A DNA stretch of 64,000 nucleotides from Lustribacter sp965277075 (GTDB lineage Bacteria; Vulcanimicrobiota; Vulcanimicrobiia; Vulcanimicrobiales; Vulcanimicrobiaceae): assembly GCA_965277075.1 (NCBI GenBank), contig OZ255707.1:3348001-3412000 (forward strand), read 5' to 3'. The notes under the pieces were generated by a model, which did no database searches, was not told the DNA's origin, and was given only the letters and a program-made list of their open reading frames with translations. The translations under genes were made by a program, and so were the position numbers. Positions 8,474 to 17,054 of this stretch are shown here, piece by piece. Each line of letters starts with the position of its first letter. The stretch's first letter is position 1.

Positions 8474-10015
8474 TCAGTAGTTCCGCTCGAAGGCTGCAAA
8501 CGCGACTTCCTCTTTCCATTCGATCGCCGCCCGTTGACTCGATACGAGCAGCGCACGACATCTCGCCGACGCGGGCGCCGTCTCGAGCGGCTGGCCGCTG
8601 CAAGCAGTTTGCATGTGGGTGAAGTCTTCGGGCGCGGCCCACAGATCTGTGCCTGGCAAGAACGCGTGCTCCAGACTGTCACGCACCATGCGCTTGAGTC
8701 CGAGATACCCGATGTTGTACCCTTGCACCGCGCGCATGAAGGTCTGCGTGAGATCGCTGCGGGCTCCGCCTTCGTCGTCGGTCGCCAGCGACACCGGCAC
8801 GCCCGCTTGCAGATACGCGGGCAGGATGTCGCCGCCGACGACGCCGGGGCCGATCAGTTCGTGAATGTAAATCGGATCCTCGACGAGGATGTGTTTGGCT
8901 GCCATCATGCGCAGTAAGCCGCGCGGATCCTTTTCGTAGAGCACGTCGAGGCCGTGACCGATGCGCTCGGCGCCCCCGATCACGATCGAGTCGCGAATGT
9001 GGGCGGGCTGATACATTTCTTCGGGCAGCCCGACGCCGGGAAACAGCTCGCCGGCGTGCATGGTGAGGTGAATTTTCGGATAGAGTTTGTGGAAGTATTG
9101 GAACATCCGCATGTGCAGTTCGAAATCGTTCATCGGCACGTAGTCATCTTGCGGCTCGACCGGATTGACCGATACGACGCGTGGATCGGAATTTGCGACT
9201 TCGAACGTCAGTTGAATTTGCGCGAAAACTTCTTGTTTCGGCGTGTCGCGTAAGACGTGTCCGATGTAGCGCAGCGTCAGACTGCAGCCGGCGTCGGGCG
9301 TCGGACCGTCGCAGCCGAGAATCTTGCGCATGCCGCTTTCCGCCGCGTCGAGATTCTTGCTGCTCTCAGCGACGAGCGCGGGCATGCCGGCGGCGGTCAG
9401 CTTCGCGCGCATTCTATCGAAGTTGTCGTCCCAGCCGACTTTGTCGCCGAGCGGCAACTCTTTGAACTTATCCGGTGAGAGCATCGTCTCGAGGTACACG
9501 ACGTGCTGAATCGCTGCGCGATGCACCACCTCGGCGAACATCTCGGGCCAATGGCCGTTGGTCACCAGATCGAACTTGAAAAACGTCTTGAAGAAATGAA
9601 CGAGGATGCTATCGTCGCCCGGCGTCGGTGCGAAGTTCCGCGCGGAGAGGGCATCGATCGCAAGGTTCCGGTACTCGTAGTTGGCGATGCTCTCGCTATT
9701 GAGCGCACGTGACGCCGGCGAGCGCCCCTTGGACGCGTCACACGGTGGCGGCACGATCGTGAACGTTGCATCGAAACAATCGCCGTCTTCCGCCGCGTAT
9801 TTGATGTAGCTTTCAGCGTAGACGGCGCCGGTAAGGTGATGGTGCAGGTCACCGCCCTTGGGGATATCGCCGAGAAAGATCGTCAACTTCGCGGGATTGC
9901 CTTTGATGGCGCTGAGATAGGCGGCCGTCCGCGCCTCGGGCGTCAGCGTCGCGGGCATCGCGGCCGCGACGAGTGAGGCAACGAACAATCCGACCAGGGT
10001 ACACAACCGAAGCAT
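8474..10015 (-). CDS. secreted adenosine deaminase-like metallohydrolase (paralogue 2)
   Basis: A 513-residue paralogue of the enzyme at 2059-3459. The two share GGDLHHHLTGAVYAESYI almost exactly, then HAGE, GGAERIGHGLD and the ATDDE metal site. The ATG at 10015 is preceded by GAAGG at a good distance and opens an export signal (MLRLCTLVGLFVASLVAAA). The longer upstream frame overlaps the potassium-channel gene and looks non-coding. It has a longer C-terminal tail than paralogue 1 (near the end, a Cys-containing segment THMQTACSGQPLETA). The two copies lie on opposite strands 5 kb apart. Predicted to act outside the cytoplasm on purine nucleosides; substrate untested. Confidence 0.86.
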   Translation of the reverse strand: MLRLCTLVGLFVASLVAAAMPATLTPEARTAAYLSAIKGNPAKLTIFLGDIPKGGDLHHHLTGAVYAESYIKYAAEDGDCFDATFTIVPPPCDASKGRSPASRALNSESIANYEYRNLAIDALSARNFAPTPGDDSILVHFFKTFFKFDLVTNGHWPEMFAEVVHRAAIQHVVYLETMLSPDKFKELPLGDKVGWDDNFDRMRAKLTAAGMPALVAESSKNLDAAESGMRKILGCDGPTPDAGCSLTLRYIGHVLRDTPKQEVFAQIQLTFEVANSDPRVVSVNPVEPQDDYVPMNDFELHMRMFQYFHKLYPKIHLTMHAGELFPGVGLPEEMYQPAHIRDSIVIGGAERIGHGLDVLYEKDPRGLLRMMAAKHILVEDPIYIHELIGPGVVGGDILPAYLQAGVPVSLATDDEGGARSDLTQTFMRAVQGYNIGYLGLKRMVRDSLEHAFLPGTDLWAAPEDFTHMQTACSGQPLETAPASARCRALLVSSQRAAIEWKEEVAFAAFERNY

Positions 10016-10049
10016 TCCGACGCCTTCGCAGCGACCGCGTGTTTCCTTT

Positions 10050-11222
10050 TTACCGATTGGCCGGTTCACGCGGCGGTGCGACGCTGGGCGGGAGCACCGG
10101 TGTATGACGTGATTGCGGCAGAACGGATCGATCGCCGACCCATTGCGCGGGCGGAATACGCCACCACTGCGCCATCGCGTTGAGCGAGGCCGCGTACGTC
10201 GAACGCAATTCCGCGAACGCCGTCCAGGCACGGTCGAGTTCGCGCATCGTCAGCCCTTTGTCACGTAATTGCTCGTAGACGCGGACGAACTCTACGCGGT
10301 CGATGCCCGGATGCAATGCCATGTCGAAGCGATAATAGTGCGCGAAGTCTCCGACCAGGTGCCGTCCTAAGCGGTTGAGCATCTTCGCGCGGCCGTGGTG
10401 ATCGATGTCGACGGTCGTGATGACGAGCGTCGCCGCATCGAGCAGTGCGCCGATCGTCGCGACCCACGACTGCTCGTCGTGAGTCGAGCGGAAATACGCG
10501 AGCACCGGATACGCGAGGTGCGTTTCCATCACGTCCGCCATCCACGCTTCGGCGAGCCGAAACGTTTCCGGGACGTCGTCGACCATGTTCAAGTCGACGA
10601 GGCGCAACAGATACTCGACACCCGACGGCGGCGCGCCGATGCGTTCGCGCAATGTCACGATGAACGACTCGCGCCGTTGGAACGCCGCGATCAGCGAAAA
10701 CAAGAAGGCGGTCACGACGGCGAACGTTCCAAGGCCGATCGCGGCGGCGGCAAGCGAGAGCGCCCGGACGATGCCGGAGCGCGCGGTGATATCCCCGTAA
10801 CCGAGCGTGAGCAGCGAGGTTCCGGCATAGTAGACGGCGGCCCAATAGGATGCCGGCAGCGGGTGCAAGCTCGAGCGGAACGCGTAGAAGACTGAGCCGA
10901 AACCGAGTACGAGGGCGGCGATCCAGAAGATAAGCAGCGCGATCAGCGCCGCCGGGGCGAACGTTCCGTAGAAGCTCTCGCGCCGTTCCGCGTCCGTAAT
11001 GCCGACGCCGATCGTGCGCGCGAGAGCCCAGCTGTATCGTACGACAAGCACGCTCGGGCGCAAGATCGGCGAAGGCCGCGGTACGATGACGCTCTGGAAG
11101 ACATCGAAGGCAACGAGCGCGATGACGAGGATGCCGGCGACGGCGAAGATCACGCTGAAAACCAGGCTGAGGATCACGTTTGCTCGGACCCGGGCGAAGG
11201 TCCGGCGGTTCTGCGAACCCAA
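10050..11222 (-). CDS. two-helix potassium channel with long cytosolic domain
   Basis: A 390-residue membrane protein. Hydrophobic segments lie near residues 15-45 and 88-115, followed by a pore loop carrying the selectivity filter TSLLTLGYGD and a further membrane helix (about 150-180). The final 200 residues are soluble, without a recognisable RCK/TrkA-N nucleotide site. TTG 11222 gives the longest frame; GTG 11180 is a reasonable alternative and removes 14 polar residues. It is divergent from cobU with only 9 bases between starts if the long form is right. The K+-selective pore is clear from the filter; gating stimulus unknown. Confidence 0.85.
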   Translation of the reverse strand: MGSQNRRTFARVRANVILSLVFSVIFAVAGILVIALVAFDVFQSVIVPRPSPILRPSVLVVRYSWALARTIGVGITDAERRESFYGTFAPAALIALLIFWIAALVLGFGSVFYAFRSSLHPLPASYWAAVYYAGTSLLTLGYGDITARSGIVRALSLAAAAIGLGTFAVVTAFLFSLIAAFQRRESFIVTLRERIGAPPSGVEYLLRLVDLNMVDDVPETFRLAEAWMADVMETHLAYPVLAYFRSTHDEQSWVATIGALLDAATLVITTVDIDHHGRAKMLNRLGRHLVGDFAHYYRFDMALHPGIDRVEFVRVYEQLRDKGLTMRELDRAWTAFAELRSTYAASLNAMAQWWRIPPAQWVGDRSVLPQSRHTPVLPPSVAPPREPANR

Positions 11223-11231
11223 GCCGCGACG

Positions 11232-11804
11232 ATGCTAACGCTGCTGACCGGGCCCGTCCGGTCGGGGAAGAGCGCGTTCGCGCTCGCGCTCGCGCGCGCG
11301 GCCGGCCGCGAACCGGTCTACATCGCGACCGCCGCGATCGATCCGGCGGACGCCGAAATGACGGATCGCGTCGCGCGTCATCGCGCCGCACGCGGAACGA
11401 TGCGGACGATCGAAACGGACGAGCGCGCAGGTCCGCGTCTCGCGGAAACGCTTGCCGGCGCACCGGCCGGCGACGTCCTCATCGTCGATTCGCTCGGAAG
11501 TTGGCTTGGTTCGTTCTTGCGCGACGTGGAGTCTGACGGCGATACGACGCTCGCGATCGCCGGCCAACTTGCCGCTCGTGCAAACGAGCTTCTTGCAGCG
11601 ATCGCATCAATGAAAACCGATGCCGTTATCGTTGCGGAAGAAACCGGGTGGGGTGTCGTCCCGCCGTATCCGCTCGGTCGCGTCTTTCGCGATGAACTGG
11701 GCCGGTTGACGGCGGCACTCGCCGGTCGCGCGGATCGCGCCTACCTGATCGTTGCGGGGTTCGCCGTTGATTTGCATGCAGCGGGCCGGCGCATCAACGC
11801 GTAA
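11232..11804 (+). CDS. cobU: adenosylcobinamide kinase / adenosylcobinamide-phosphate guanylyltransferase
   Basis: A 190-residue bifunctional enzyme of the cobalamin nucleotide-loop pathway. It phosphorylates adenosylcobinamide, then transfers GMP to it. The P-loop GPVRSGKS is at residues 7-14, and the guanylylated-His motif R49-H50-R51 lies at the expected spacing. No other cobalamin genes are in the window, so this is an isolated copy, possibly serving salvage. Its 3' end overlaps the convergent lipoprotein gene by 11 bases. Confidence 0.92.
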   Translation: MLTLLTGPVRSGKSAFALALARAAGREPVYIATAAIDPADAEMTDRVARHRAARGTMRTIETDERAGPRLAETLAGAPAGDVLIVDSLGSWLGSFLRDVESDGDTTLAIAGQLAARANELLAAIASMKTDAVIVAEETGWGVVPPYPLGRVFRDELGRLTAALAGRADRAYLIVAGFAVDLHAAGRRINA

Positions 11805-12156
11805 GCGATGACGGAAGGCCGATCACCCCGACGTCGGTCGGTTGATTTTTCGTTACGCTGATGCTCGTTTTGTAGCGCTGCCAGCCGACGGCATCGATGC
11901 GAATCTCTTGTGTTCCGACGGGTACGTTCCGCAGCACGAAGCCGCCCTGATCGGTCACCGCGGTGACCGCGACGATGTTGCCGACCGAAATCGTCGCACC
12001 GGAAATCGGTAACTGTGACTGCGTGTCGACCACCCGGCCGGTTACCGTGCCGAAGTCGGCAACGCCTAAGCCATTCGGGTTTGCGCACGCGGCGAGTGCG
12101 CACGCGATCAATCCGATGCCGAAGGCGCAGCGTATCAGTTGCGGGAAGGTTTTCAA
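11794..12156 (-). CDS. lipoprotein with carboxypeptidase regulatory-like domain
   Basis: About 120 residues. A TTG at 12156 opens a hydrophobic signal ending in a lipobox (CALAAC), so the mature protein should be lipid-anchored from that Cys. The rest is one beta-sandwich CarboxypepD_reg-like domain: GTVTGRVVDTQSQLPISGA near the start and QGGFVLRNVPVGT in the middle. Such domains are found as surface or adhesin-like modules and as the plug-preceding domain of TonB receptors. The longer upstream frame is antisense to nuoA and rejected. Its start lies 6 bases from the divergent nuoA start. Function unknown. Confidence 0.72.
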   Translation of the reverse strand: MKTFPQLIRCAFGIGLIACALAACANPNGLGVADFGTVTGRVVDTQSQLPISGATISVGNIVAVTAVTDQGGFVLRNVPVGTQEIRIDAVGWQRYKTSISVTKNQPTDVGVIGLPSSLTR

Positions 12157-12162
12157 CGTTTT

Positions 12163-12516
12163 ATGACCCCTTACGGACCCGTTGCAGTGTATCTCGCCGT
12201 CGCATTCCTTGCGGCGCTGTTGTTCTGTACCTTGCCGGGACTGATGGCGCGCAAGAAACCGAATGCCGTGAAGTCCGAGGCGTATGAATGCGGCGTCGAG
12301 CCGACCTCTGACGTTGCAGGCCGCTTCCCGGTTCGGTTTTACTTGGTCGCGATGCTGTTCGTGATCTTCGACGTTGAAGCGGCTTCCTTCTATCCGTGGG
12401 CCGTGCAGATGCACGAATTGCGCGTGTTCGGGTTGCTCGAGATGGTGTCGTTCGTCGTCGTGCTCGCGATCGGGTACGCGTACGTGTGGAAGCGCGGGGG
12501 GTTCCAATGGCGGTAG
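12163..12516 (+). CDS. nuoA: NADH-quinone oxidoreductase subunit A
   Basis: First gene of the complex I operon, 117 residues, inner membrane. Three hydrophobic segments are present with the family block KSEAYECGVEP between helices 1 and 2 and FVIFDVEAASFYPWA in helix 2, which supplies the conserved Asp/Glu near the quinone site. ATG 12163 gives the standard length; an in-frame TTG at 12139 is possible but adds atypical residues. A GGGAAGG stretch lies about 14 bases upstream, rather far for ribosome binding. nuoB overlaps the 3' end by 10 bases. Confidence 0.93.
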   Translation: MTPYGPVAVYLAVAFLAALLFCTLPGLMARKKPNAVKSEAYECGVEPTSDVAGRFPVRFYLVAMLFVIFDVEAASFYPWAVQMHELRVFGLLEMVSFVVVLAIGYAYVWKRGGFQWR

Positions 12517-12992
12517 AACTCCCGGGCGGTCAATTCTTGCTCGCGAAGCTCGACGACGTCGCGCGCTGGGCACAGTCGTCGAGCGTCTGGCCGCTGACCA
12601 TGGGTCTCGCGTGTTGCGCGATTGAAATGATCACTGCGACCGCCGCTGAGTATGATATCGCGCGATTCGGGTCCGAAGTCTTTCGCGCGTCACCGCGTCA
12701 AGCAGATCTCATGATCGTTTCGGGACGCGTCGCGCAGAAGATGGCGCCCGTCGTTCGCCGGCTCTACGATCAAATGGCCGATCCGAAATGGGTGATCTCA
12801 ATGGGCGCGTGCGCTTCGTCGGGCGGTGTCTTCGATAACTACGCGATCGTTCAAGGCGTCGATACGATCGTTCCGGTCGACGTCTACGTTCCCGGATGTC
12901 CGCCGACGCCCGACGGATTGCTGTACGCCGTCAACCTCATCCAGCAGCAGATTCGCCAAGGCGGACGCGGCGGAATTCTCGCCCGGGCCTGA
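12507..12992 (+). CDS. nuoB: NADH-quinone oxidoreductase subunit B
   Basis: A 161-residue peripheral-arm subunit carrying the terminal 4Fe-4S cluster N2, which reduces the quinone. The four ligands are visible: the tandem cysteines Cys36-Cys37 (GLACCAIEM), Cys102 (GACASSGG) and Cys131 (VPGCPP). ATG 12507 lies inside nuoA. The longer frame upstream is a shadow of nuoA. Confidence 0.95.
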   Translation: MAVELPGGQFLLAKLDDVARWAQSSSVWPLTMGLACCAIEMITATAAEYDIARFGSEVFRASPRQADLMIVSGRVAQKMAPVVRRLYDQMADPKWVISMGACASSGGVFDNYAIVQGVDTIVPVDVYVPGCPPTPDGLLYAVNLIQQQIRQGGRGGILARA

Positions 12993-12995
12993 TCG

Positions 12996-13748
12996 ATGCC
13001 GAGTTCGCAAACTCCCCCGGCCGGGGCTACCGCTCTCGACCCGACTGCCGTTCGGCCCGACATCAACGACGCGCGGATCGTGCGCGTCGCGCCGTCCGAA
13101 TTGCGCGCAACACTCGAAGGGTTGAAGGCCGAGGGCTTCACGGTGCTGATGGACGTCGGCGGCGCCGATTATCCGGGCCGCGAACCGCGCTTCGACGTCG
13201 TCTATCATTTGGTGAAGCTCTCCGCCGCTGCGCGCACCGTCGATGCCGTCGGCCGTCCCGAACGCGTCCGGGTGTTGTGCGGCGTGACCGCAACCGATCC
13301 GGTCGTTCCGTCGATGGCCGATCTTTGGCCGGCTGCGAACTGGGCCGAGCGCGAAGTGTTCGATCTCTTCGGCGTGCGTTTCTCCGGTCACCCGGACTTG
13401 CGGCGCATTCAGATGCCGGCCGACTGGGAAGGTCATCCGCTGCGGAAGGATTATCCGCTGCGTGGACCCGCGCGAGAACGCGCCCCGCGACCGTCCTTTG
13501 CGTTGAAGTCGAACGTCTCCGCGGGAACGCCGGCGTCGGGCCGTACGGCGGCGGCGCTTCAACGTCAGATCGCTGCCGCGCGCGGACAAGTCGTGCCGGA
13601 AACGCCGTCGCAGGCCGGCATCGCCGCCGCCCGAACGGGCGCCTCGCCGGGTTCCATAACGACCGCCGGCGCAGCGACGCCGGAGGAACTCGCAGCACGC
13701 AAACAGAGCGCCGTCGGCGGCCAAACGCTCAACGACGAGACGAAATGA
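12996..13748 (+). CDS. nuoC: NADH-quinone oxidoreductase subunit C with C-terminal extension
   Basis: The complex I 30-kDa subunit of the peripheral arm, 250 residues. The family core runs to about residue 158 and contains NWAEREVFDLFGVRFSGHPD (115-134) and GHPLRKDYPLRG. About 90 further residues rich in Ala, Gly, Thr and Pro follow, with no recognisable domain; they are absent from typical standalone NuoC and probably disordered. The stop overlaps the nuoD start (ATGA). Family call is secure; the role of the tail is unknown. Confidence 0.93.
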   Translation: MPSSQTPPAGATALDPTAVRPDINDARIVRVAPSELRATLEGLKAEGFTVLMDVGGADYPGREPRFDVVYHLVKLSAAARTVDAVGRPERVRVLCGVTATDPVVPSMADLWPAANWAEREVFDLFGVRFSGHPDLRRIQMPADWEGHPLRKDYPLRGPARERAPRPSFALKSNVSAGTPASGRTAAALQRQIAAARGQVVPETPSQAGIAAARTGASPGSITTAGAATPEELAARKQSAVGGQTLNDETK

Positions 13749-14971
13749 CGGCGAGCGCAACTCCCGGCGCGCTCGGGCTCGACGTCGTCGAGTCGAGCGG
13801 AAGCCGCATGGTGCTCTCGATGGGTCCGCAACATCCGTCGACGCATGGCGTGTTGCAAGTCGTTACCGAGATCGAAGGTGAGACCGTCATGAAGGCGGAG
13901 CCCGAAATCGGTTACCTGCACACCGGAATCGAGAAGTCTGCCGAAAATTTGTTTTGGACGCAGGCATCGACCGTTATCGAGCGGATGGACTATCTCTCGC
14001 CGCTCTCCAACGCGGCGTGTTACATCATGGGTGTCGAAGCGCTGTTGGGCATCACGGACGAGATTCCCGAGCGTGCGCGCCAAGCGCGTGTCCTGCTGTG
14101 CGAACTCCATCGCGTCGCATCGCATTGCGTCTGGCTCGGGACGGGCGGCATCGATCTCGGCGCAATTTCCGGATTGTTCTACGCATTCGATTTGCGCGAA
14201 AAGATCCTCGATCTCACCGAACTTTCCGGCGGCGCGCGCATGCACCCGAATTATTTGCGTATCGGCGGCCTGCGCGACGATTTGCCGCACGGTTTCCTCG
14301 AGCGACTCGATGCATTGATTGCGATGTATCCGAAGCGCATGCGCGAGCTGCGCAATTTGCTACAGAAAAATCCGATCTTGCAGGACCGGATGATCGATGT
14401 CGGCATTCTCTCGGCAGACGATGCGCTGGCCTGGGGAATCACCGGGCCGTCGCTGCGTGCCAGCGGAATTCCGTACGACGTTCGTCGCGCGTTTCCATAT
14501 TTCGGCTACGAACAGTACGATTTCGACGTGATCACGCGCACGGAGGGGGACGCGTATGCGCGCTTCCTCGTGCGGCTCGACGAAATGGATCAGTCGATGC
14601 GGATCGTCGAGCAGGTTCGCAAGCAGCTCGACATGCCGGGTCCGGTCATGATTGACGACACGAAGTTCGCGGCCCCCCCGAAGGAGACGATCGCGCTCTC
14701 GATGGAAGCGCTTATCCACCACTTCAAAATCGTGAGCGAAGGCTTTCGCGTTCCGCCCGGCGATGTCTACGCGGCCCTCGAGGGCCCGCGCGGCGAACTC
14801 GGCTACTACATCGTTTCGAACGGTGACAACCGTCCGTGGCGCGTGCGCACGCGTCCGCCGTCGATGTACAACCTGCAAGTGCTCAAGAAGATGGCAATCG
14901 GCGAGTTGATCGCGGACATGGTCGTCATGATCGGCTCCCTCGATCCGGTCTTCGGCGAGGTCGACCGTTGA
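13745..14971 (+). CDS. nuoD: NADH-quinone oxidoreductase subunit D
   Basis: The 49-kDa subunit of complex I, 408 residues, related to the [NiFe]-hydrogenase large subunit. With NuoB it forms the quinone-binding cavity. The signature GPQHPSTHGVLQ is near residue 30, followed by YLHTGIEK and a C-terminal SLDPVFGEVDR. ATG 13745 sits in the nuoC stop. The same frame is open far upstream but without homology, so that extension is rejected. The stop overlaps the nuoE TTG start. Confidence 0.95.
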   Translation: MTASATPGALGLDVVESSGSRMVLSMGPQHPSTHGVLQVVTEIEGETVMKAEPEIGYLHTGIEKSAENLFWTQASTVIERMDYLSPLSNAACYIMGVEALLGITDEIPERARQARVLLCELHRVASHCVWLGTGGIDLGAISGLFYAFDLREKILDLTELSGGARMHPNYLRIGGLRDDLPHGFLERLDALIAMYPKRMRELRNLLQKNPILQDRMIDVGILSADDALAWGITGPSLRASGIPYDVRRAFPYFGYEQYDFDVITRTEGDAYARFLVRLDEMDQSMRIVEQVRKQLDMPGPVMIDDTKFAAPPKETIALSMEALIHHFKIVSEGFRVPPGDVYAALEGPRGELGYYIVSNGDNRPWRVRTRPPSMYNLQVLKKMAIGELIADMVVMIGSLDPVFGEVDR

Positions 14972-15768
14972 GCACAGCGCTGCAGACCGAAGCCGGCATT
15001 GCGACATGGGACCCGAACGTCGCGCGCAACGGCATGTTTTTCGACGACCTTTTCGTGCGCTTGCAACCCGAGTGCGAGGCGTTGATCGCGATGTACGAAG
15101 ATTCGCGCAGCGCGCTGATCCCGATGGCGCATGTGTTTCAAGAGCATGAGGGATTCACGTCGCCGAACGCGCTCGCCGCGATCGCGTACATGCTAAAATT
15201 GCCGCTCGCCGTCGTCGAGTCGACGGTCTCGTTCTACACGCTGTTCTACCGTAGGCCGGTCGGCAAATACATGTTACAAGTGTGCCGCAATCTCTCATGC
15301 ATCCTCAACGGCGCCGAAGAGATGATGGCCTACTTTCGCGCGCAGCTCGGCGTCGGTCATTTGGAAACAACGGCCGACGGACTGTTCTCGTATGAAGAAG
15401 TCGAATGTTTGGCCGCCTGCGATCGCGCGCCGTGCATGCAGATCAACCTGCGATTCCGGTACGATCTCACACCGCAGATGGTCGACGATATGCTCGCAGC
15501 GATGCGCGGCGGTACGTTCGACGTCAAGCCGATGGCGCAAACGCAAGCGCCCGGCCGCACGTGGAAAGTCGAGCAAGATACCGGACGGAAGTCGGCCGGC
15601 GGCGTCGGTGTCTCGAATCCGAATAACGCCGGCGGCGTCGGTGACCGCAGCGGCGTGATCATGCTGGATCGCGTCGTCAACGATCCCGCCTTTGCCGCGC
15701 GGTCGCGCGAACGGCTCGTGCGCGAAACACAATTGCGACCGTCATCGGGAGACGGAGGACACCACTGA
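14968..15768 (+). CDS. nuoE: NADH-quinone oxidoreductase subunit E with C-terminal extension
   Basis: The 24-kDa thioredoxin-like subunit of the NADH-dehydrogenase module, 266 residues. The 2Fe-2S (N1a) ligands are Cys106 and Cys111 (VCRNLSC) and Cys147 and Cys151 (CLAAC). TTG 14968 overlaps the nuoD stop (TTGA). The core ends near residue 188. About 78 extra residues follow, Gly/Asn-rich at first and then charged, with no known domain. The last base of the stop is the first base of the nuoF ATG. Confidence 0.93.
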   Translation: MSTALQTEAGIATWDPNVARNGMFFDDLFVRLQPECEALIAMYEDSRSALIPMAHVFQEHEGFTSPNALAAIAYMLKLPLAVVESTVSFYTLFYRRPVGKYMLQVCRNLSCILNGAEEMMAYFRAQLGVGHLETTADGLFSYEEVECLAACDRAPCMQINLRFRYDLTPQMVDDMLAAMRGGTFDVKPMAQTQAPGRTWKVEQDTGRKSAGGVGVSNPNNAGGVGDRSGVIMLDRVVNDPAFAARSRERLVRETQLRPSSGDGGHH

Positions 15769-17054
15769 TGGCGAGCACCGTCATAACCAGCGTGCTGACC
15801 GCGGGCATCGGCGAATTGAACCTGCGCGACATCGACGTCTACCGCTCGACCGGCGGCTACGCGCAATTGGAACGAGCGGTCAAGGAGCTCGGCCAAAAGG
15901 CGGTTGCCGATATGTGCACGGGCGCGAACCTGCGAGGACGCGGTGGCGCGGGTTTTCCGACCGGACGCAAATGGTCGTTTTTGCCGAACAACGGACGTCC
16001 GCGCTACATGGTGTGCAATTGCGACGAGGCCGAACCCGGCACGTTCAAGGACCACATGCTGCTCGAAGAGACGCCGCATCAAATCATCGAGGGCATCCTG
16101 ATCGGCGCCTATGCGATCGGCTGCCATCACGCGTTCATCTACATTCGCGGCGAATTCCAGGACGGTTTTGAGATCATGCGCGACGCGGTCCAAGAAGCGC
16201 GCGCCGCAGGCTACATCGGCACGGGCATCTTCGGTTCCGATTACGATCTGGAGTTCACGATTCATCGTGGCGCCGGCGCGTATATTTGCGGCGAAGAGAC
16301 GGGCTTGCTCAATTCGCTCGAAGGCAAACGCGGCGAGCCGCGCCTGAAGCCGCCGTTCCCGGCGATCAAAGGTCTTTACGGCGAACCGACCGTCGTCAAC
16401 AACGTCGAGACGCTAGCGTATCTGCCGCACATTCTGCGCAACGGGGCGGAGTGGTTCGCTCAGGCGGGCCCGGAACGCTCGCCGGGATTCAAGATCGTTT
16501 CGATTTCGGGGCACGTGAAGAAGCCGGGCAATTACGAGGTCGCGCTCGGCACGACGATCCGTCAGTTGATCGACGAGTGCGCCGGCGGGTTGCGCGATGG
16601 CCGCACGTTCCTCGGCGTGCAACCCGGCGGCGGTTCGTCGGCGTGTTTGTTCGAGGAACACCTCGATCTGAGTTACGATTTCGATACGATCGCGAAAGCC
16701 GGCTCGATGCTCGGCTCGGGCGCGATGGTCGTGTTTGACGATACGACCGATTTCGTCAAGGCCGCCTACGCGTTGATTCGTTTTTACGCGCACGAGTCGT
16801 GCGGTCAGTGCACGCCCTGTCGCGAGGGCGGCAATTGGATCGAGAAAACGCTCGCACGCATTCTCGACGGTCGCGGCATTCCGTCGGATATCGGCGTGCT
16901 GAAGTCTGCCTGTCATCAGATCACCGGCTTGAATCTGTGTGCGCTGGGCGATTCGATCGAACCGTTTCTCGGTTCGGTGCTCGACCGGTTCGAGGATCAG
17001 TTCCGCGCGTACGTCAAACGCGCCAATCCGGTTCCCGAACGGGTTGCGGTCTGA
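15768..17054 (+). CDS. nuoF: NADH-quinone oxidoreductase subunit F
   Basis: The 51-kDa subunit, 428 residues, which binds NADH and FMN and passes electrons to cluster N3. The NADH/FMN-binding glycine-rich loop is GRGGAGFPTGRKW (57-69), and the second FMN loop is GAGAYICGEETGLLNSLEG (168-186). The 4Fe-4S ligands are Cys345, Cys348 and Cys351 (ESCGQCTPCREGG) plus Cys391. nuoG starts at the next base after the stop. Confidence 0.96.
   Translation: MASTVITSVLTAGIGELNLRDIDVYRSTGGYAQLERAVKELGQKAVADMCTGANLRGRGGAGFPTGRKWSFLPNNGRPRYMVCNCDEAEPGTFKDHMLLEETPHQIIEGILIGAYAIGCHHAFIYIRGEFQDGFEIMRDAVQEARAAGYIGTGIFGSDYDLEFTIHRGAGAYICGEETGLLNSLEGKRGEPRLKPPFPAIKGLYGEPTVVNNVETLAYLPHILRNGAEWFAQAGPERSPGFKIVSISGHVKKPGNYEVALGTTIRQLIDECAGGLRDGRTFLGVQPGGGSSACLFEEHLDLSYDFDTIAKAGSMLGSGAMVVFDDTTDFVKAAYALIRFYAHESCGQCTPCREGGNWIEKTLARILDGRGIPSDIGVLKSACHQITGLNLCALGDSIEPFLGSVLDRFEDQFRAYVKRANPVPERVAV

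Noticed and set aside
12896..13744. A very long forward frame upstream of nuoD
   Set aside because: It is a shadow of nuoC in another frame; NuoD homology begins only at the ATG at 13745.
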